Origin: Jacaranda mimosifolia
Lineage: Eukaryota > Streptophyta > Magnoliopsida > Lamiales > Bignoniaceae
Assembly (NCBI GenBank): GCA_018894105.1
Contig: CM032126.1
Coordinates: 24,154,391-24,218,390, forward strand
Direction: 5' to 3'
DNA: 64,000 nucleotides
Shown: positions 23,640 through 36,562 of the stretch, piece by piece
Numbering within the stretch: the stretch's first letter is position 1
How the letters are laid out: every line of letters begins with the position of its first letter
The notes under the pieces: model-generated
What the model was told of the DNA's origin: nothing
The model's database searches: none
Seen by the model: the letters and a program-made list of their open reading frames with translations, nothing else
Position numbers and translations under genes: made by a program

Positions 23640-25600
23640 ACATACTATCTGCTGGCCAACATCTACATCTTTGTAGTTGAAATAGTCATCACCATGGTAC
23701 TCTTGCTTGGTGTCATGTTGATGCTGATGCTAAAGCTCAACACCCTGCTACTACTATGGCTACTGCTGGTAGTGTGGGGTGTAGTATAGGATCTAGATGG
23801 AGCATCCATCTATATAACTAGTTGAGCAATCATACTCTGTATCTCACTCAATTGCTGTACCACCCCATCAAACTTGTTCTCGATCCACTCAATATAGGCC
23901 TCCGAATGGGATGTGTTGCAGTTAGTGTCTCTGTTGGAGGAGTACTATTGTAGAAGGGTGACTTGCTAATAGCTTATTCCGTAAAAACCTGCCCCATTTT
24001 TATGGGGCCATCTACATATTGTATCCATAACTCAGAGTGAGACTATTGGGTCTCTACACTACTCCCAACACTGTCTGGCTGAGTTTGGGATTGTGACATC
24101 GCTTGTCGGAAGCTCTCCTATAATATAAAAGTTAAATAATTGAATTCATTATTGTAATGTAAGTAAAATGAGTATATATCATATGTAACAAACTTATAGT
24201 AGCCTTCATTGCCCTATCATTTACCCAGCTCGTATCGACCGCCTTTTGTGGGTATACACAAAAATTCCTCGACCATAGGTAGTCTTTGCAACTCCTAAGC
24301 TTAGATACATATTACAAAACTGTAATATATATAAAAAATTTGGTAGAATCTCTCCTGAAATTGGTGTATATACCCAATAGAAGCTCAACAACAAAACAAA
24401 CCAATATCACATTCTCAAATGGAAAAGGCACCAACCCTTCCCCATATACCATCTTATGCAAGAATTATAAATATAAATCAATGTAACATAAATTTCAAAA
24501 GTAGATTAAGTTTACTAAAGATTTAAAGTTTGTAAACTTACTAAATGCTCGGCATGTGTCCCAATGGATATACTACCTCCGACATGGAAGGACCCATCAA
24601 TCTCATATAGACTTCTTCTTAAGATCATGTGGGTTGCCAGTGCCAGCAAAGGGCATGCCAAGTATCTTCGCCAATCTACTCTGGGTTCTTGCCGTCTTTT
24701 GGGCCTAGCCATACATGTTGCTCAATTGGTGACCTCCTTTAGTATCAAATGCCCTCTGTATATGGCCTACATATTGAGGGTCCCATCAGACATATCTTTA
24801 TAAAAGAAAAAGAAATAAGTTAGTACTTTGAATACAAAGACATACTTAATTTGTAAAAGTAAATATATTAGCATGCATATACCTTCCACTCCCTGAACAT
24901 CAGATTTCAAAGGTCCTAGGTATATCCGATCAGTTATCGTAGGGCACCTGTACCTTGCTCTTGATCACCCTTATTAAAAACTTAGTATCGTCCAGTGAGC
25001 ACATTTACCTGCATAAAATTCTTATTATTAATATATAATTATTAAAACAATCATATTTACCTAATGCATATGGAATAAAATAACATTTATATAATCATTT
25101 ACTTACCCACTGCATAGCTCGAGACACAAGTATACCCTGCCAGAGCTTTAGGATAGGAGTTCTAATCCTCTATCACCAAAGTCTGGCTTGCAAAGGATGT
25201 ATTTGCTGCTGCTACTTTGGAAGGGTGGAATGGAGTAATAGTGGATGGCTAGGTGCCATGAGGAGTAGTAGATGGCAAGAGAGTATATACGGGTGATATA
25301 GATGGCCGCTGAGAAGGGGATTGTTGCTGTAATGGTAGCTATAAGGTACAGAAACTAGATGACCTTATAGTAACTTAGGAGGTCTTTAGTGATGGTAATA
25401 AAGAGGATGAGAGCGATGAAGTATAAGGATGTGCGGAAGGATGGCATGAGGTAGGCATAAATGAACTAGCAAGTAGGGTGGAAGAGTGGTGGGCTGGGAC
25501 GCATATTTTAGAGGCCAGGGTAACAAAATCTATACCTTGATTGGTGCCCCCACCTCACTGGAACCCCGACCTTGATCGATGGCAAGGGCGGATATCTAAC
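23640..25600 (-). pseudogene. Second-gene (TnpA-like) region of CACTA-3
   Basis: On the minus strand, about 23640-24100 gives NTSHSEAYIEWIENKFDGVVQQLSEIQSM, a helical tail, and TTPHYQQ-type glutamine-rich sequence. About 24560-24720 encodes an open piece (MARPKRRQEPRVDWRRYLAC...). About 24900-24960 reads TITDRIYLGPLKSDVQGVEG. About 25200-25560 is rich in Ser, Thr and Pro. A helical end downstream of a TNP2 gene fits the second CACTA protein, but no domain is convincing and stops are many. The identity is inferred mainly from its position. Confidence 0.5.
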
Positions 25601-25916
25601 TAGTCTGCCATATATAAAACTAAAAACAAACATACATCAAAATTTAGTAAATCAACAATAATATTAATATGAAAAACTAATTAACTGTAGAAATACATTA
25701 AAACAATTAATAACTAAACTTAACAAAACACATAAGTTACAACAAGCATGATACCGATAACATAATTCAATCTTATTCGGAGTATTCATATGCAATGTTA
25801 TCATCGCCACCAAATTCATCTTCATCATCACTAAATTAAAACCTTGTATTTTCTTCGTCATCATGACTAATGATACCATCTACTCGTTCTGCATCTGAAG
25901 CATCAACATCTTCTAA

Positions 25917-26040
25917 AGGATGATTACAATCTATTAAGTCCCCTATTAATTTATCTAAATCTACTACATCTGAATTTATCTTCTAAAGGATGATTACAAT
26001 CTATTAAATTCTCTATTAATTCATCTAAATCGACTACATC
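25917..26040. repeat. Short tandem duplication in the 3' part of the TNP2 gene
   Basis: TCTAAAGGATGATTACAATC begins a unit of about 68 bases that is repeated with few changes at once. A second small duplication (TTTTTCCCTRAYTTCAAYAATATTATA) lies at 26224-26310. Confidence 0.8.
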
Positions 26041-27660
26041 AACATGTGATGGAGTTTTATTCTGATATGCAGTTTCTGGCAAATCTTTAATTTCAAGTCT
26101 ACCTCTAGATTCTGATTTTATAACAACCCATTAAACTTATTCCTAATTCTTACGAATGGAACAGAATATACTTGTCTCACTTGTTTGACAACTATAAATA
26201 GGCCATACTTCCTATTACCTACATTTTTCCCTAATTTCAATAATATTATACTCTAGATGCATTATACCTATGCTTTTTCCCTGACTTCAACAATATTATA
26301 TTCTAGATGCATTACGCGAGTTCCTCTCATAGAAGTGGGCAAATCACTCGTAATGGAACATAACCACATTCTTTATAGGTTATTCGGAGTATTATAACTC
26401 AACCACCTCTTTCAACATCCCCTAACAATCTTCTTCACCACCAACCCCATTCACTCACTTGACATATTCGCCACTATCCATTGCTTTTCTACATTGACTC
26501 CATACATCTGTTGTGCAACTTAAATCTATTCACAAAATATTTGGGCTATATCCTGACCTATCTGTCAGGACCCCAAGTCAATTCATGCAAGAGCAGATTT
26601 GTTATACCATTGCTCCAGTCATAAATCTATCATTCATCACATAAAATATTAGTTATGATATAAAATTTTGTCAAATTTTATATTAAAATTAGACGTGCAT
26701 TATTAAGTCAGTGTAAATATACTCACATAAGACTTAGACTAAGAGGCAAATTCATTTTTGATTCTCACATTGACATCCTAATTGCCAATGCTGAAGTATT
26801 CCAAAAAATAACTTTGTTATCATATTTAGAACATAGTAGAACACAAAAATAATACCTAATTCAAAGAAAATTAAAATTCTAATTAGTTGTATCCCATGAC
26901 CTCATCACAACTAATAACATATGTAGTGTTATAAGGCTTGCAGCTGTAAGCAAAGGATCACTTAAGTACCTAGTCATGCAGGTACTAGAGGCACGACCAG
27001 GTTGAAAATAGACAAAATTGGGGGAATGGAATCATCATTGTCACCATCATCATTCCGGCCAACTCTTGTCCTTAATCAACGTACATGTGACTGGAAATAG
27101 TGTGAGCAAAAATTAATGTCTCCCTACAAATAAATGCCTTACAGATAGATCCCTCCACTTCTGTCTTTTGCTTCATAGGTTTTTTAAGTTTGCCAAGCTC
27201 CCTAAATATAATATAAATAACACTTTAGACATATATATTCAATAGTATTAAATTTTTTTAATAAATTAGTATATAAATATGAATATTGTTTTACCTCTCA
27301 AAAGGGATACATCCACTGATATTAAATAGATCTATAGATGCTCCGTGCAATCCAAAAATGCTGGAGGAAATTTATTTCTAACTTGCAAGGAATTATTGGA
27401 ATATTTTTCTCCATTTTGTCCAAGTCATCGTACCTTAAAGTCATATAACCTAAGTCCTTGGAAAGCTAACTAAGCTCGGCCAAATGCTTCCATATGTGGT
27501 TCGACAATTCTCTGAATATAATTGACAACAATTGCTCCGTGAAGATGTGACAACCATGACTCTTCAATTTATAGATCTTATGCTTATACGTGTCGGTATG
27601 CCTAGCCAGATTAGAATAATATCCATTAGGTATTCATAATGACTTCACCCATTAACATAC

Positions 27661-27719
27661 AATTTTTTTTGTTTTTGTTTTTGTTTTGTTTTTTTTTGTT
27701 TTTTTTTTTTTTTTTTTTG
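27661..27719. repeat. T-rich low-complexity tract
   Basis: Almost pure T with scattered G, nearly 60 bases, on the left side of CACTA-2 within the TNP2 gene. Confidence 0.9.
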
Positions 27720-27862
27720 GCTTGGTTGTGAGTGCATACTTAACCTTAGGCTTACCTCACTGCTTGTTTCTCTTCTAAATTAACTCAAGCCCGCACTTCT
27801 TCCAATAAACATTCTAGTGCAAGTGAGCCTTGAATTATCTTTATTTTTCCCATTGATATATA

Positions 27863-30424
27863 CAGTACAAGAGAACAGAGGATTATCTAAAACCATATTT
27901 TCTGTCTCTAAAGTCAATTTGAGACAAATTTTTCGGTATCTAAATATGTTGGTGATGCCTTTGTCGGTAAATTATAAGATGGAAATATTCCGTCTCTAAA
28001 TTTTGAGATAAAAATTTTCCGTCTCTAAATTCGACTGGAATAGGTTATGTAGCATGTCCAGTTTGCAATGAATTCATTTGTAATTCCGTCTCTAATTTAT
28101 CACAAATCTATCATTAGTTTGGTCACAATTCTGTTTCTATATGTGTCTCAAGATCCATCTTTAATTTGTCTCAAATCCATTTGTCATATTTAATTATTGA
28201 GATCTAAGTCCGCCTATAACCTTCTCTCCAATCTGTCTTTAATCTTGTCACATTTTTGTTGGTAAATGGATCCCTAAATCCATCATTAGTCTGTCTTGAA
28301 TCCATCTCTTCATGTAATCTTTTATGGTCCAAATCCATCTTTAATTTGTCATATATTTGTCTTTAATTTTATCACATTTCCGTCAATAATTGTATCTCCA
28401 ATTTAGTCTGTAATCCACCACAGAAAATGTCTTTCTAACTAGCAATTTGAGTTCAAAAGTTGTCTTTAACCACTCTTAAATTTGTCTTTAATATGTCTTT
28501 AAATCTGTGTCTTAATATTTTTGTCTTTAAATCTATTCCAAATTCTGTTTATAACTAGTAAAAAAATTACTAATAGATCTCTCGTATGCAATAATAATAT
28601 GGTTGGAAAACAACCAAACCAAATAAACATTTTCATAACCACAAATGACACCAAGCATTTAAATAAGACGGATGGTTAGAGTCTTTCAAAAAGTATAACA
28701 AAATATTATTAATATTGTATGTATGACTTCTACTATGTTAAGTATATAAGTGTAAACAACTTCCAAAAGCTATTTTCCACCAACTTTTCATTGCTTTCGG
28801 GCTCCAAATCCAACAGGAAAGCAGTGATTTGCATACCCCATCTGTTGAATCATTTTTTGTAACATGTCTTCTCTTTTCTTGCTCTCCTCAAGAGTTTGTT
28901 CTAACCTCAACTCATCCTCTTCCCTTTTCTCGTTTGCCTCTTCCTCCCTTTTTTTAGCATTTTCTGCTATCTTCATCGTAGTAGTACGCATTTCTTCCAC
29001 TACTTTTGAAAGCTCACTGATTCTATCATCATTGTCACCACTAACAATAGATGAAAGTGATGAGCATTGACTTCTCATCCCGTCAAAATGATGGCTACTC
29101 CCAATTCCATAAACTCGCGCCTTAGCTGGGCCACCTACTATTTCATAGGAATCTAAAAAATCGAATGAAGGCAGTGTGGAATGATCATGGTAATTCTTTT
29201 TGGCTCTATACTCCTCCTATACAAAAAGCAAAATACATACAAAGTCAATATAATAATAGTGTCTTCTCCATAACAAAAACTTGGCAGAGAGAAAAGGAGA
29301 GAACTGAAAGCATGCATTTCCTAATTGTAGCCATATATCAGTCAGAGTTAGTCAAAAAGAAAAAAGAAACAACCATATGAACGTCTTATAAACCTGGCCA
29401 ACACAGTAATTTTAAAAAATAAAATAAGAACATTCAAGTCCCATAAACATTCCATTCAACCAATACACTTTTTTCTTTCTAGTCATCCAATAAAGGACCT
29501 GTGATTGTTTTCACAAACTTATGCCAGCCGAAGATGTGCCTATTAAAAAATAAAGCAATATGTGCATAACATTAGAATTTATGCATCTAGAAAAAAAATA
29601 AAAACATTTGCAAACTAAGCTCATAATGTAGTAGTATTCACAAACAATTAACATATTTAGGTTTTTAGAATTAGAATATCTAGACCACATATTGTGGTAC
29701 TGTATATATCACCTACACTATATGACAAAGATCATGACCATTTATTGAAACAAAAATTATTGCAACTCTTGGATTTGCATAGTATTGGTCAACAAAATCA
29801 TTTATGAAACCTTGTATGGGTATAAAATGAAATTAATTTATATGATATAATATTTTTTCTTAATTTTGTTCTTGTATTTGGTAATATTTGAATCAAAACC
29901 ATAACAATCTTAACTATAACAGTTAAGTAAAATAAAATATTACTTTCCCAAAATTAAAATAGTATTATTTTATAAATTAATGACATATAATTATTTTTTT
30001 CTAAGCTATAATTATTAAAAAAAAAATAAAGGAACATAGTTATCGTAGGACTGGATTTTGGTGGAATAAAAAATTTTAAGATAGAAATTGTGTTCTAATT
30101 TTGTCTCAAATATTATATCATAATATAGACAAAAAATTTGTCACTAATCCGTCTCTGCAATACAAATTTCTGACAAATTATTTGTCACCAAGAAAAATAG
30201 TAAAATACTAGTAATTTTTGACAGATCATCGATGAAAAGTTTTTTGTTAGTATTTCTGTCTTAAGTTTGTCTTTATTTTGTCATAACAATTACTTTCAAT
30301 CTATCTCTTTTAAATTTAAAACAAAATATTTTTGTCTGTATTTTGTCTCTAATTTGTGAAATTTAGTGACAGATTGTTTTCCATCTCTAAATTTCCATAT
30401 CTGAAAGCCTGCCGTCTTGTAGTG
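27863..30424 (-). mobile_element. CACTA-2: 2.6-kb CACTA derivative nested in the TNP2 gene
   Basis: The right terminus, read inward, is CACTACAAGACGGCAGGC. The left terminus is CAGTACAAGAGAACAGAGG, so its CACTA carries one change. Both flanks carry ATA (27860-27862 and 30425-30427), a 3-bp duplication. Subterminal GTCTCTAAATTYG and GACAAATT-type repeats fill about 27880-28550 and 30060-30410. The TNP2 motif chain runs into the insertion on one side (VFDNIFNTIMDI) and out on the other (NGKNKDNSRL). That confirms the boundaries. Only the end of a second-type gene remains inside. Confidence 0.9.
28788..29216 (-). pseudogene. Last exon of the TnpA-like gene in CACTA-2
   Basis: The exon follows an acceptor (TTTTTGTATAG) and starts EEYRAKKN. 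It then has FDFLDSYEIVGGPAKARVYGIGSSHHFDG and a long charged coiled coil (about residues 70-135: ISELSKVVEEMRTTTMKIAE, then REEEANEKREEDEL). It ends in a proper stop at 28788. The G-G-P-x-K-x-R-V-Y-G-x-G motif just before a coiled coil is the same layout as in CACTA-1 (PSKGFIYGFG). This exon is still open for its full length, but no upstream exons were found within the 2.6-kb element. Confidence 0.8.
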
Positions 30425-32239
30425 ATATATCCATGATAGTGTTAAAAGATATTGTCAAAGACATTCTTCTCGATGTACATCACATCCAAATTATGTCTCA
30501 ATGAGTTCATTTTCTAATAGGGCAATATCCAAAATATACTCTGCTTGGTCTAGGTGTACTACATACCATAGCCAGGGATTCTAAGAGCACTACCATATTC
30601 TGTAACTTTGGGAAAATCACATACCAACTCCTACTATTGCTCTCTAGTCATCAATGGAGGAGGATGATATTTCTCAACTTGATTCTTCAAGAAACTAATA
30701 GTATTATCCTAAATTGATGATCACGATCTAAGAACTATCGGTAGCAATCAAACCAACATTTCTTTCAGCCATGTTTGAGAAAGAATACTTTAAAGTGTTG
30801 CACACAATAAAGGCAAGCCAATTTACCTACTATCATCTACTTGGACACCATACCATAAGTTGGGAAATCATTTATTGTTCACAACAAAGCAGCTCTCATA
30901 ATAAAATTTTGCTTGCTAAAAGCATCAAAAGTGACCACATCTGTTGTCCGAAGCTCCTTCAATTCCTCAATTAAAGGCTTTAGGTAGACATCTATCGTGG
31001 TCTTTGGATTTTTTTGCCCCAAAATTATGCATGTTGAAAACATATAGAGCAATGTTATATACATTTCTGGAGGCAAATTATATGGTGTCACTATGACAAG
31101 CTAGTATGAATATGATCATGATGTTTGACTTAAAAGGGTAAATCCATTAGCACACAAACCAAATCTCACATTTCTCAGATTGCTTGCAAATTCAGGATGT
31201 GTTTGATCAAACTGTTCCAAGCATTCCCATATGATAGATAGCACGTGACACCATATGCTCAATGGTTCTCATAATGCCATCTCATATGAGGTGCTGAATT
31301 CATCGATACACATAGTCTCTTCAACCTAGGAATCAGAGGCAAATAGTGCATTCTTTTCACTAACACATCCCAAAGCTTTTCTTTTACCTCTTCTCTGATA
31401 TCAAGTTTTATACTTAGATGCTTAACAAAACTTACATTGATTGTCATTTGCATCTTCTTTGTAATACGGCATGCGGTCATTGACACAAGAATTAATTTTT
31501 TGTGTCACCAAGTCAATCCTACTAACTGACTTCTGTGCCTCATAGTAGTTAATATGAACACTTTCCTTAGGGTGTAGACTCAGACATTAATCGCAGCACC
31601 TCATCTATGACATTCTAAGGTAAATTGAAGTTGTTCTTAATATTCAATTTAGCATTCTCACAGTAATTGATTATAAAGAATGCATTTTGCATCCATCCTA
31701 TAGTAGCTAATTGTACTCAGTCAACAGGTGATATAATCTTTGAGCTTCTTCATTTGGATATTCATCACCACTGTCGAACTGAAATGGTGCATCCTCATTC
31801 CTCTAATTAATCTCTGCTACATTGTATACCATTTCGATATATCTATGCAAATCACCTAGATACTAATCCTTTTGTCCACTAGTTGATGAGCCATAATCAA
31901 ATGTATAATTACATGTTTCTTGGTAAGGATCTAACCCCCCATGATCTGACTTTTAATAATAATTTAGCCTAAATCCTACCCGGTACAAGTGCACTTTAAC
32001 ATCATCGAGTTTTAATAACCGACATTTTATTTCACACTTGTTTGCAAGGACACTTAATTGTCCCATCTCCCACAAATTGATGCAAATGGCATGCACAATT
32101 TATAAATTCCTCAATCCTATCCATAACGTCTTACCTAATTCCAACACGACTAGGGTACAACCTATTGTACGTTCAAAGTCTTTGGAGGAATATCCATTTG
32201 TGCCATTACAAAAATTTTGTTACCAACATTAAGTATTAA

Positions 32240-33762
32240 TGTATGAGAGATTTTAATTATTCGATAGAAAAGATTGACAAAAATCATGTTTCACATTTTT
32301 GTGATTATTACGTGGTGCATTTTTGTTATTTAGATTAGGAGTTTTCTATGACAAATGGACTTAAGTCTATTTAAAACTATAGGAGCTATTCATGACATTT
32401 AAGGATACACTAATAATTGATTGATTGACACCAATAATTTGTTAATCAAATTATGAGTTATTCGGATTATAGGAGTTATTAGATTTTGTTATTCAAATTT
32501 GGATGATTACATTTTGTTATTTGGATCATACGAGTTATTCAAGATATTTATTGTTCGGATTATGAGTTATTCATTGATTGACACTTAAGGATACACCAAT
32601 AATTTGGTTAAATTGTAATTTGCCAAAGACATCTTAGATGGGTTGGGGACTATAAACCAAAGTCGTTCTATTGTCTATATCCATTTCCTTATAGTCTATA
32701 TCAATCTATGGGTTATTTAGCATTTTAAAGATCTTTTAATGCATTAACACTTAATAGTATACCAAAAAATTGGTATATCATTGTGTCTTTCCCAATTTGT
32801 ACCTTAGTTGGAATACAAACATGTACACCAACCCAATTGATATATCAATTTCCATCCCTCTAATATTTCATTCTAGTAATTGATATTTAAGAGGTTATTC
32901 GAGGTATTTAAGTCTTTTTAATATAGGTTAAATAAAGATTATATGATGCACAAAAAAATTGGCCAGAGTTATCTTTAACATATAACAATCCAAAATTAAA
33001 AAAAAAAAAAAAAGAAATCAACAAAGCAATAAAATAGCAATTCTATAAAATACATCGCATCCCCTTATAACTTCAAGACATGCAAGTAATTAGACACCAA
33101 CAACAACAAATGGGAAGGCTCTAGCCCTTCCACCAATTCCATTCTCCTTTCAACCATCAATTCTATCTACATACATGATGCATGCTTATCATTCATAAAA
33201 ATATTAAACTTCTAACATAATAGGTAATATTTATAAAAAAAAAGGCTTACCTCAAAATATGCACAAAATGAATAATGGAACTTGGTACTTTGAAGTATCG
33301 ACGATCGAAAAAACCTATATATTACAAAGTAATGCAATAGTTATAAATTCACTTGACATAATTTTTCTAAGTATAAATCCTAATAATATATTAAATGAAA
33401 AATATAACATAAATAAATGAACAACTTGCAAAAATCTAAATCCTAAATTAACTCCTGGCTATTTGAAACAAATTTAATCCTAATAATATAAAAGATGAAC
33501 AATATAACCTAAATAATTGCACAATTTGCAAAATAAATAAATAAATAAATTTTTAATGAAACCCTAATTATTTGAAATTTTTTTAATCCAAATAATATAT
33601 TAAATGAACAAAATTAAACCTAATTAATTGAAGAATTTGCAAAAATTTAAATCCTAAACTGAGTCCTAACTAGTTGAAACAAATTTAAATCCTAAAGATA
33701 TATTAATTAAAAAATATAATCTAAAAAATTAAATAATTTGCAAAAATTTAAATCTTAAATTC
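32240..33762. other. CACTA-3 upstream/intron region with repeats, no gene
   Basis: About 32450-32600 holds short repeats of GAGTTATTCGGATTATAGG-type sequence. From 33320 a ~100-111-bp tandem repeat starts (next entry). A CTTACCTC at 33247 could be a minus-strand splice donor. The only other open frame (32038-32232, plus) is the shadow of the TNP2 N-terminus. Confidence 0.5.
33320..33762. repeat. About 104-bp tandem repeat, four units, interrupted by the LTR element
   Basis: The anchor TTGCAAAAAT, or its variant, occurs at 33426, 33526, 33637 and 33738, each followed by a TAAATCCTAAAYT block and TTGAAACAAATTTAA. The array meets the LTR element at 33762 and seems to resume weakly at 42912 (CAAATAGAAACAAATTCAAACC). 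Confidence 0.72.
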
Positions 33763-36546
33763 TATGGTGCCTCACCCAGGGTAATCCCTAAGCTAAGGTG
33801 CCACCAGTTCAAACTTAAATCATAATATAAGAAACAACCGAAAAGCCCAAAATTCAATAAGTCTCAAAAGGTAGCAACATAATTCTAAACTCAAAAGAAC
33901 ACTATAAAGAGTGCAACATATACATACCCAAAAGTCTCCTAGTTAACATTCAGACATAACAACCATTCTCAAGTCTTAAAGCTACGATTAGTTGTAGTCT
34001 ATATATATACAAACATAACACCTAATCTATTACAATTCCGGGCAAGCCTTAAGCCCACAGTCTTCTTTCATACCTGTCTAGGAAGAGAATAAAGGATAAC
34101 AAAGTAGGGTAAGTCCCAAAGACTTAGCGAGGGAAATAAAACAAACAGTCAGAGAAAAAATGTCGAAGGAGCAACAATACAAACAAATTTATCATCAGCA
34201 GGACTTTACAATTAGAAACAAGATTATCTCAGAACGTAAATGATATCAAATTTAGCAAATGAAAATATCTCCTTCCCTATTGTTCCCAGAATAGAATACA
34301 AACAGAATCAAACAGTAACCCAAAATATAATATTCATAACAGATTTCGTATTCCTCTGTTAACCCAATCATATCAGCTCAGTACCCAAGCACTCGACTCA
34401 GTCCATTATCCCAAGCATTTCGCTTGGTACCCAGGCAATCGGCCCGGTCCATTATCCCTATATACGATACAATCAATAAATGATTACCGATAAGGCCATA
34501 CAAACGATATGCAGAATAATTCAATTAAGAGTGCAAAATACGATTTGGTCAGCAAGATCCAAAATCAATGTAATAAGGGGAAGCCAGCAACGTTGTAGGG
34601 CAAACGAGATAAATAGCAGATAGAACAATAAGATTTCTGAACACTAGAATGAGTACAATCAATTTCAATAGATAAACACAAGGAATTTAGATAATCAAAG
34701 AACATTCACTTCCTAGAAAAAAAAAAATTTAGGCTAACCCTCGCCTTAACTGCCACAAAAATGCTATCCCTACCTATTGTCTTGCGGATATCGGCTCGTC
34801 GTACCCTAATCAAAAGAACGGACTTATCGTCAAAACACTCGTTTTAACCTTTTAAACAATAATCAATTCGTTTATATTTTATTGTCAGTTGTTATATTTA
34901 ATACAATATTTTAAGGCTCGGTTCCGAAAATATCATAAGGTAACATGCTAATTAAGCCATTAACGCTATGATATCTATGAGGGTCATATTTGCTCCGGTG
35001 GATAAATCAATTCAGATTCCTATAACATTCGATCATTGCAACGTTACACAAAGGTTGGACATATAATTACACCGATTAATTTAATTAACAATAATTATGT
35101 TCCAATTACCAATCTGGGTCCCACTAACACTGTACACAACTTATATATCCAAATATTTCAGCTTTGCATCATATATCTTCTCCTATTAATCCATAATTAA
35201 AATTCAACACGATTAATCTTAACTTAACATTAGTAATTATCTTAACATTTTAATTGAGTTCAATTAGGAGACATTTAACTGTTTAATTAGAATTTTACCC
35301 ATAATCTTGAATTTAATGCTCTAAGTCCATGATAAATTAATCTAAGCTATCGGTACGAATTTTTCATATTTTCCTAATAACAAGCAATTTTCATAACATT
35401 ACACAATTTAGATTCCTCAATTAGATCAATTAGCCCAATTTAATGATAATTGGCTTCTAATTTACGATCCGAATCTATATATACTTACAATCGAATTCCT
35501 ATCCATTCATTTTAGTCTATAATCACAATTCTCGATCTAGTTAACTTAAATTTACAATTAAAATTAGCTTAACAATTTAATCGAACCAAATCAAGAATCA
35601 TTTAATCAATTAAATAGATTTTTACCAAATTGATCGAGTTTTAAGTTAATTTAAACCCAGAACCAACCTGCATGTGCCCATATCGTCACCCCGAAAAAAT
35701 TGGTGGTTGGCCACCGAAGCGTCACCACTGACCACCAGAGCTTTGCTGCGCGCTGTCACCAAAACTGAGTTCTCTTTCTCCAAGCTCAGGTTATGGAAGA
35801 AGGAACTGGGAAGAAGGTATCAGCAACAACTAATGTTATTACGGGATAGTTCATGATGTTCATATTAATGTATTATGCCGCTGCCAAAAGGTGCACCTTG
35901 CTACGCTCTATTAAACCCCTAAATCAATTTCAACTTTCCCATTCACTTCGTCGGCCAATTTCGAACAAAACGGCCAAGCTCCGTCCAACATCGCCGTGTG
36001 CCTCCACCTTCAATCTCCTCCTCCGATGGTTCATTCTAAAAACTAAAGCTACCAGAGTGTTCTCCTCACCAAGCTTATCAAAACCCTTCCCTAAATTTCA
36101 AGTTTCATTCGCCATAACTATGTAACCATTCACGACCGCCATACACCTCCATCAATGCTATTTCCAGCGATTTTTCAGTCTCTCCCCTGCAAATTACGTA
36201 TAAGCGTGTTCTTCTCGTCGAGGGAAATGTGATAGTAGGTTTAGTTTTAGGTTTTCCAGCTGCAGTGTAAACGAGGGTTGGAAAGGGAAGGTGGGGTTGC
36301 TAAATGAGAATTAGATGAATTAGAGGGGGCCTTTTTATAGTATGGAGTTTTTCTAGAATCTCAATTTGGTCATAAGTTTTTCCTTCATCTTTCAATTCAA
36401 CCCAAAAACTCTTCCACTGTTTGCAATTCATCCCGCAAACTTCTGAATGCCTCATATTGGCCCCAAAAATCTTATTTTAGATTGCAATTGAGCCATATGA
36501 CAAGATAGTGCCTTAAATTGGCCCAGCCTAAATTTAGGGTGTTACA
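33763..36546 (-). repeat. 3' LTR of the LARD-like element (left)
   Basis: The plus strand begins TATGGTGCC (TG changed to TA) and ends TTAGGGTGTTACA. Compared with the right LTR it lacks about 140 bases just inside the 36546 end and has fewer 31-bp subrepeats. TATA on the minus strand lies at 36331-36339 (ACTATAAAAAG). Open frames at 35674-36125 are LTR sequence with no domain. Confidence 0.92.
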
Positions 36547-36547
36547 A

Positions 36548-36562
36548 TCCCCCCCCTCTAAA
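36548..36562 (-). other. Polypurine tract of the LARD-like element
   Basis: On the minus strand the sequence TTTTAGAGGGGGGGGAT lies directly before the LTR start TGTAACACCC. This is the expected site for plus-strand priming and sets the orientation. Confidence 0.85.

Larger units (their letters stand above)
25650..32240 (-). pseudogene. TNP2 transposase gene of CACTA-3, split by CACTA-2
   Basis: N-terminus at about 32230-31900: RIEEFINCACHLHQFVGDG, then IKCPCKQ and, one frame over, DVKVHLYRVGF, the transposase-associated domain. The core follows at 31486-30430: MHYLPLIPRLKRLCVSMNSA, EFASNLRNVRFGLCANGF, TPYNLPPEMYI, TTIDVYLKPLIEELKELR, ELVCDFPKVTEYG, HNLDVMYIEKNVFDNI. After CACTA-2, 27862-27290 gives NGKNKDNSRL, LKSHGCHIFTEQLLSIIFREL and CKLEINF (the DUF4218 region). 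About 27205-26100 gives KNKAKVEGSICKAFICRETL and YFVNRFKLH (the DUF4216 region). An intron with a GTAAAA donor starts near 27297. Stops and frameshifts are numerous, so the gene is dead. Confidence 0.9.

Noticed and set aside
35674..36125. Plus-strand frames of 60 and 90 codons
   Set aside because: They lie within an LTR, antisense to the element, and are not conserved as frames in the partner LTR.
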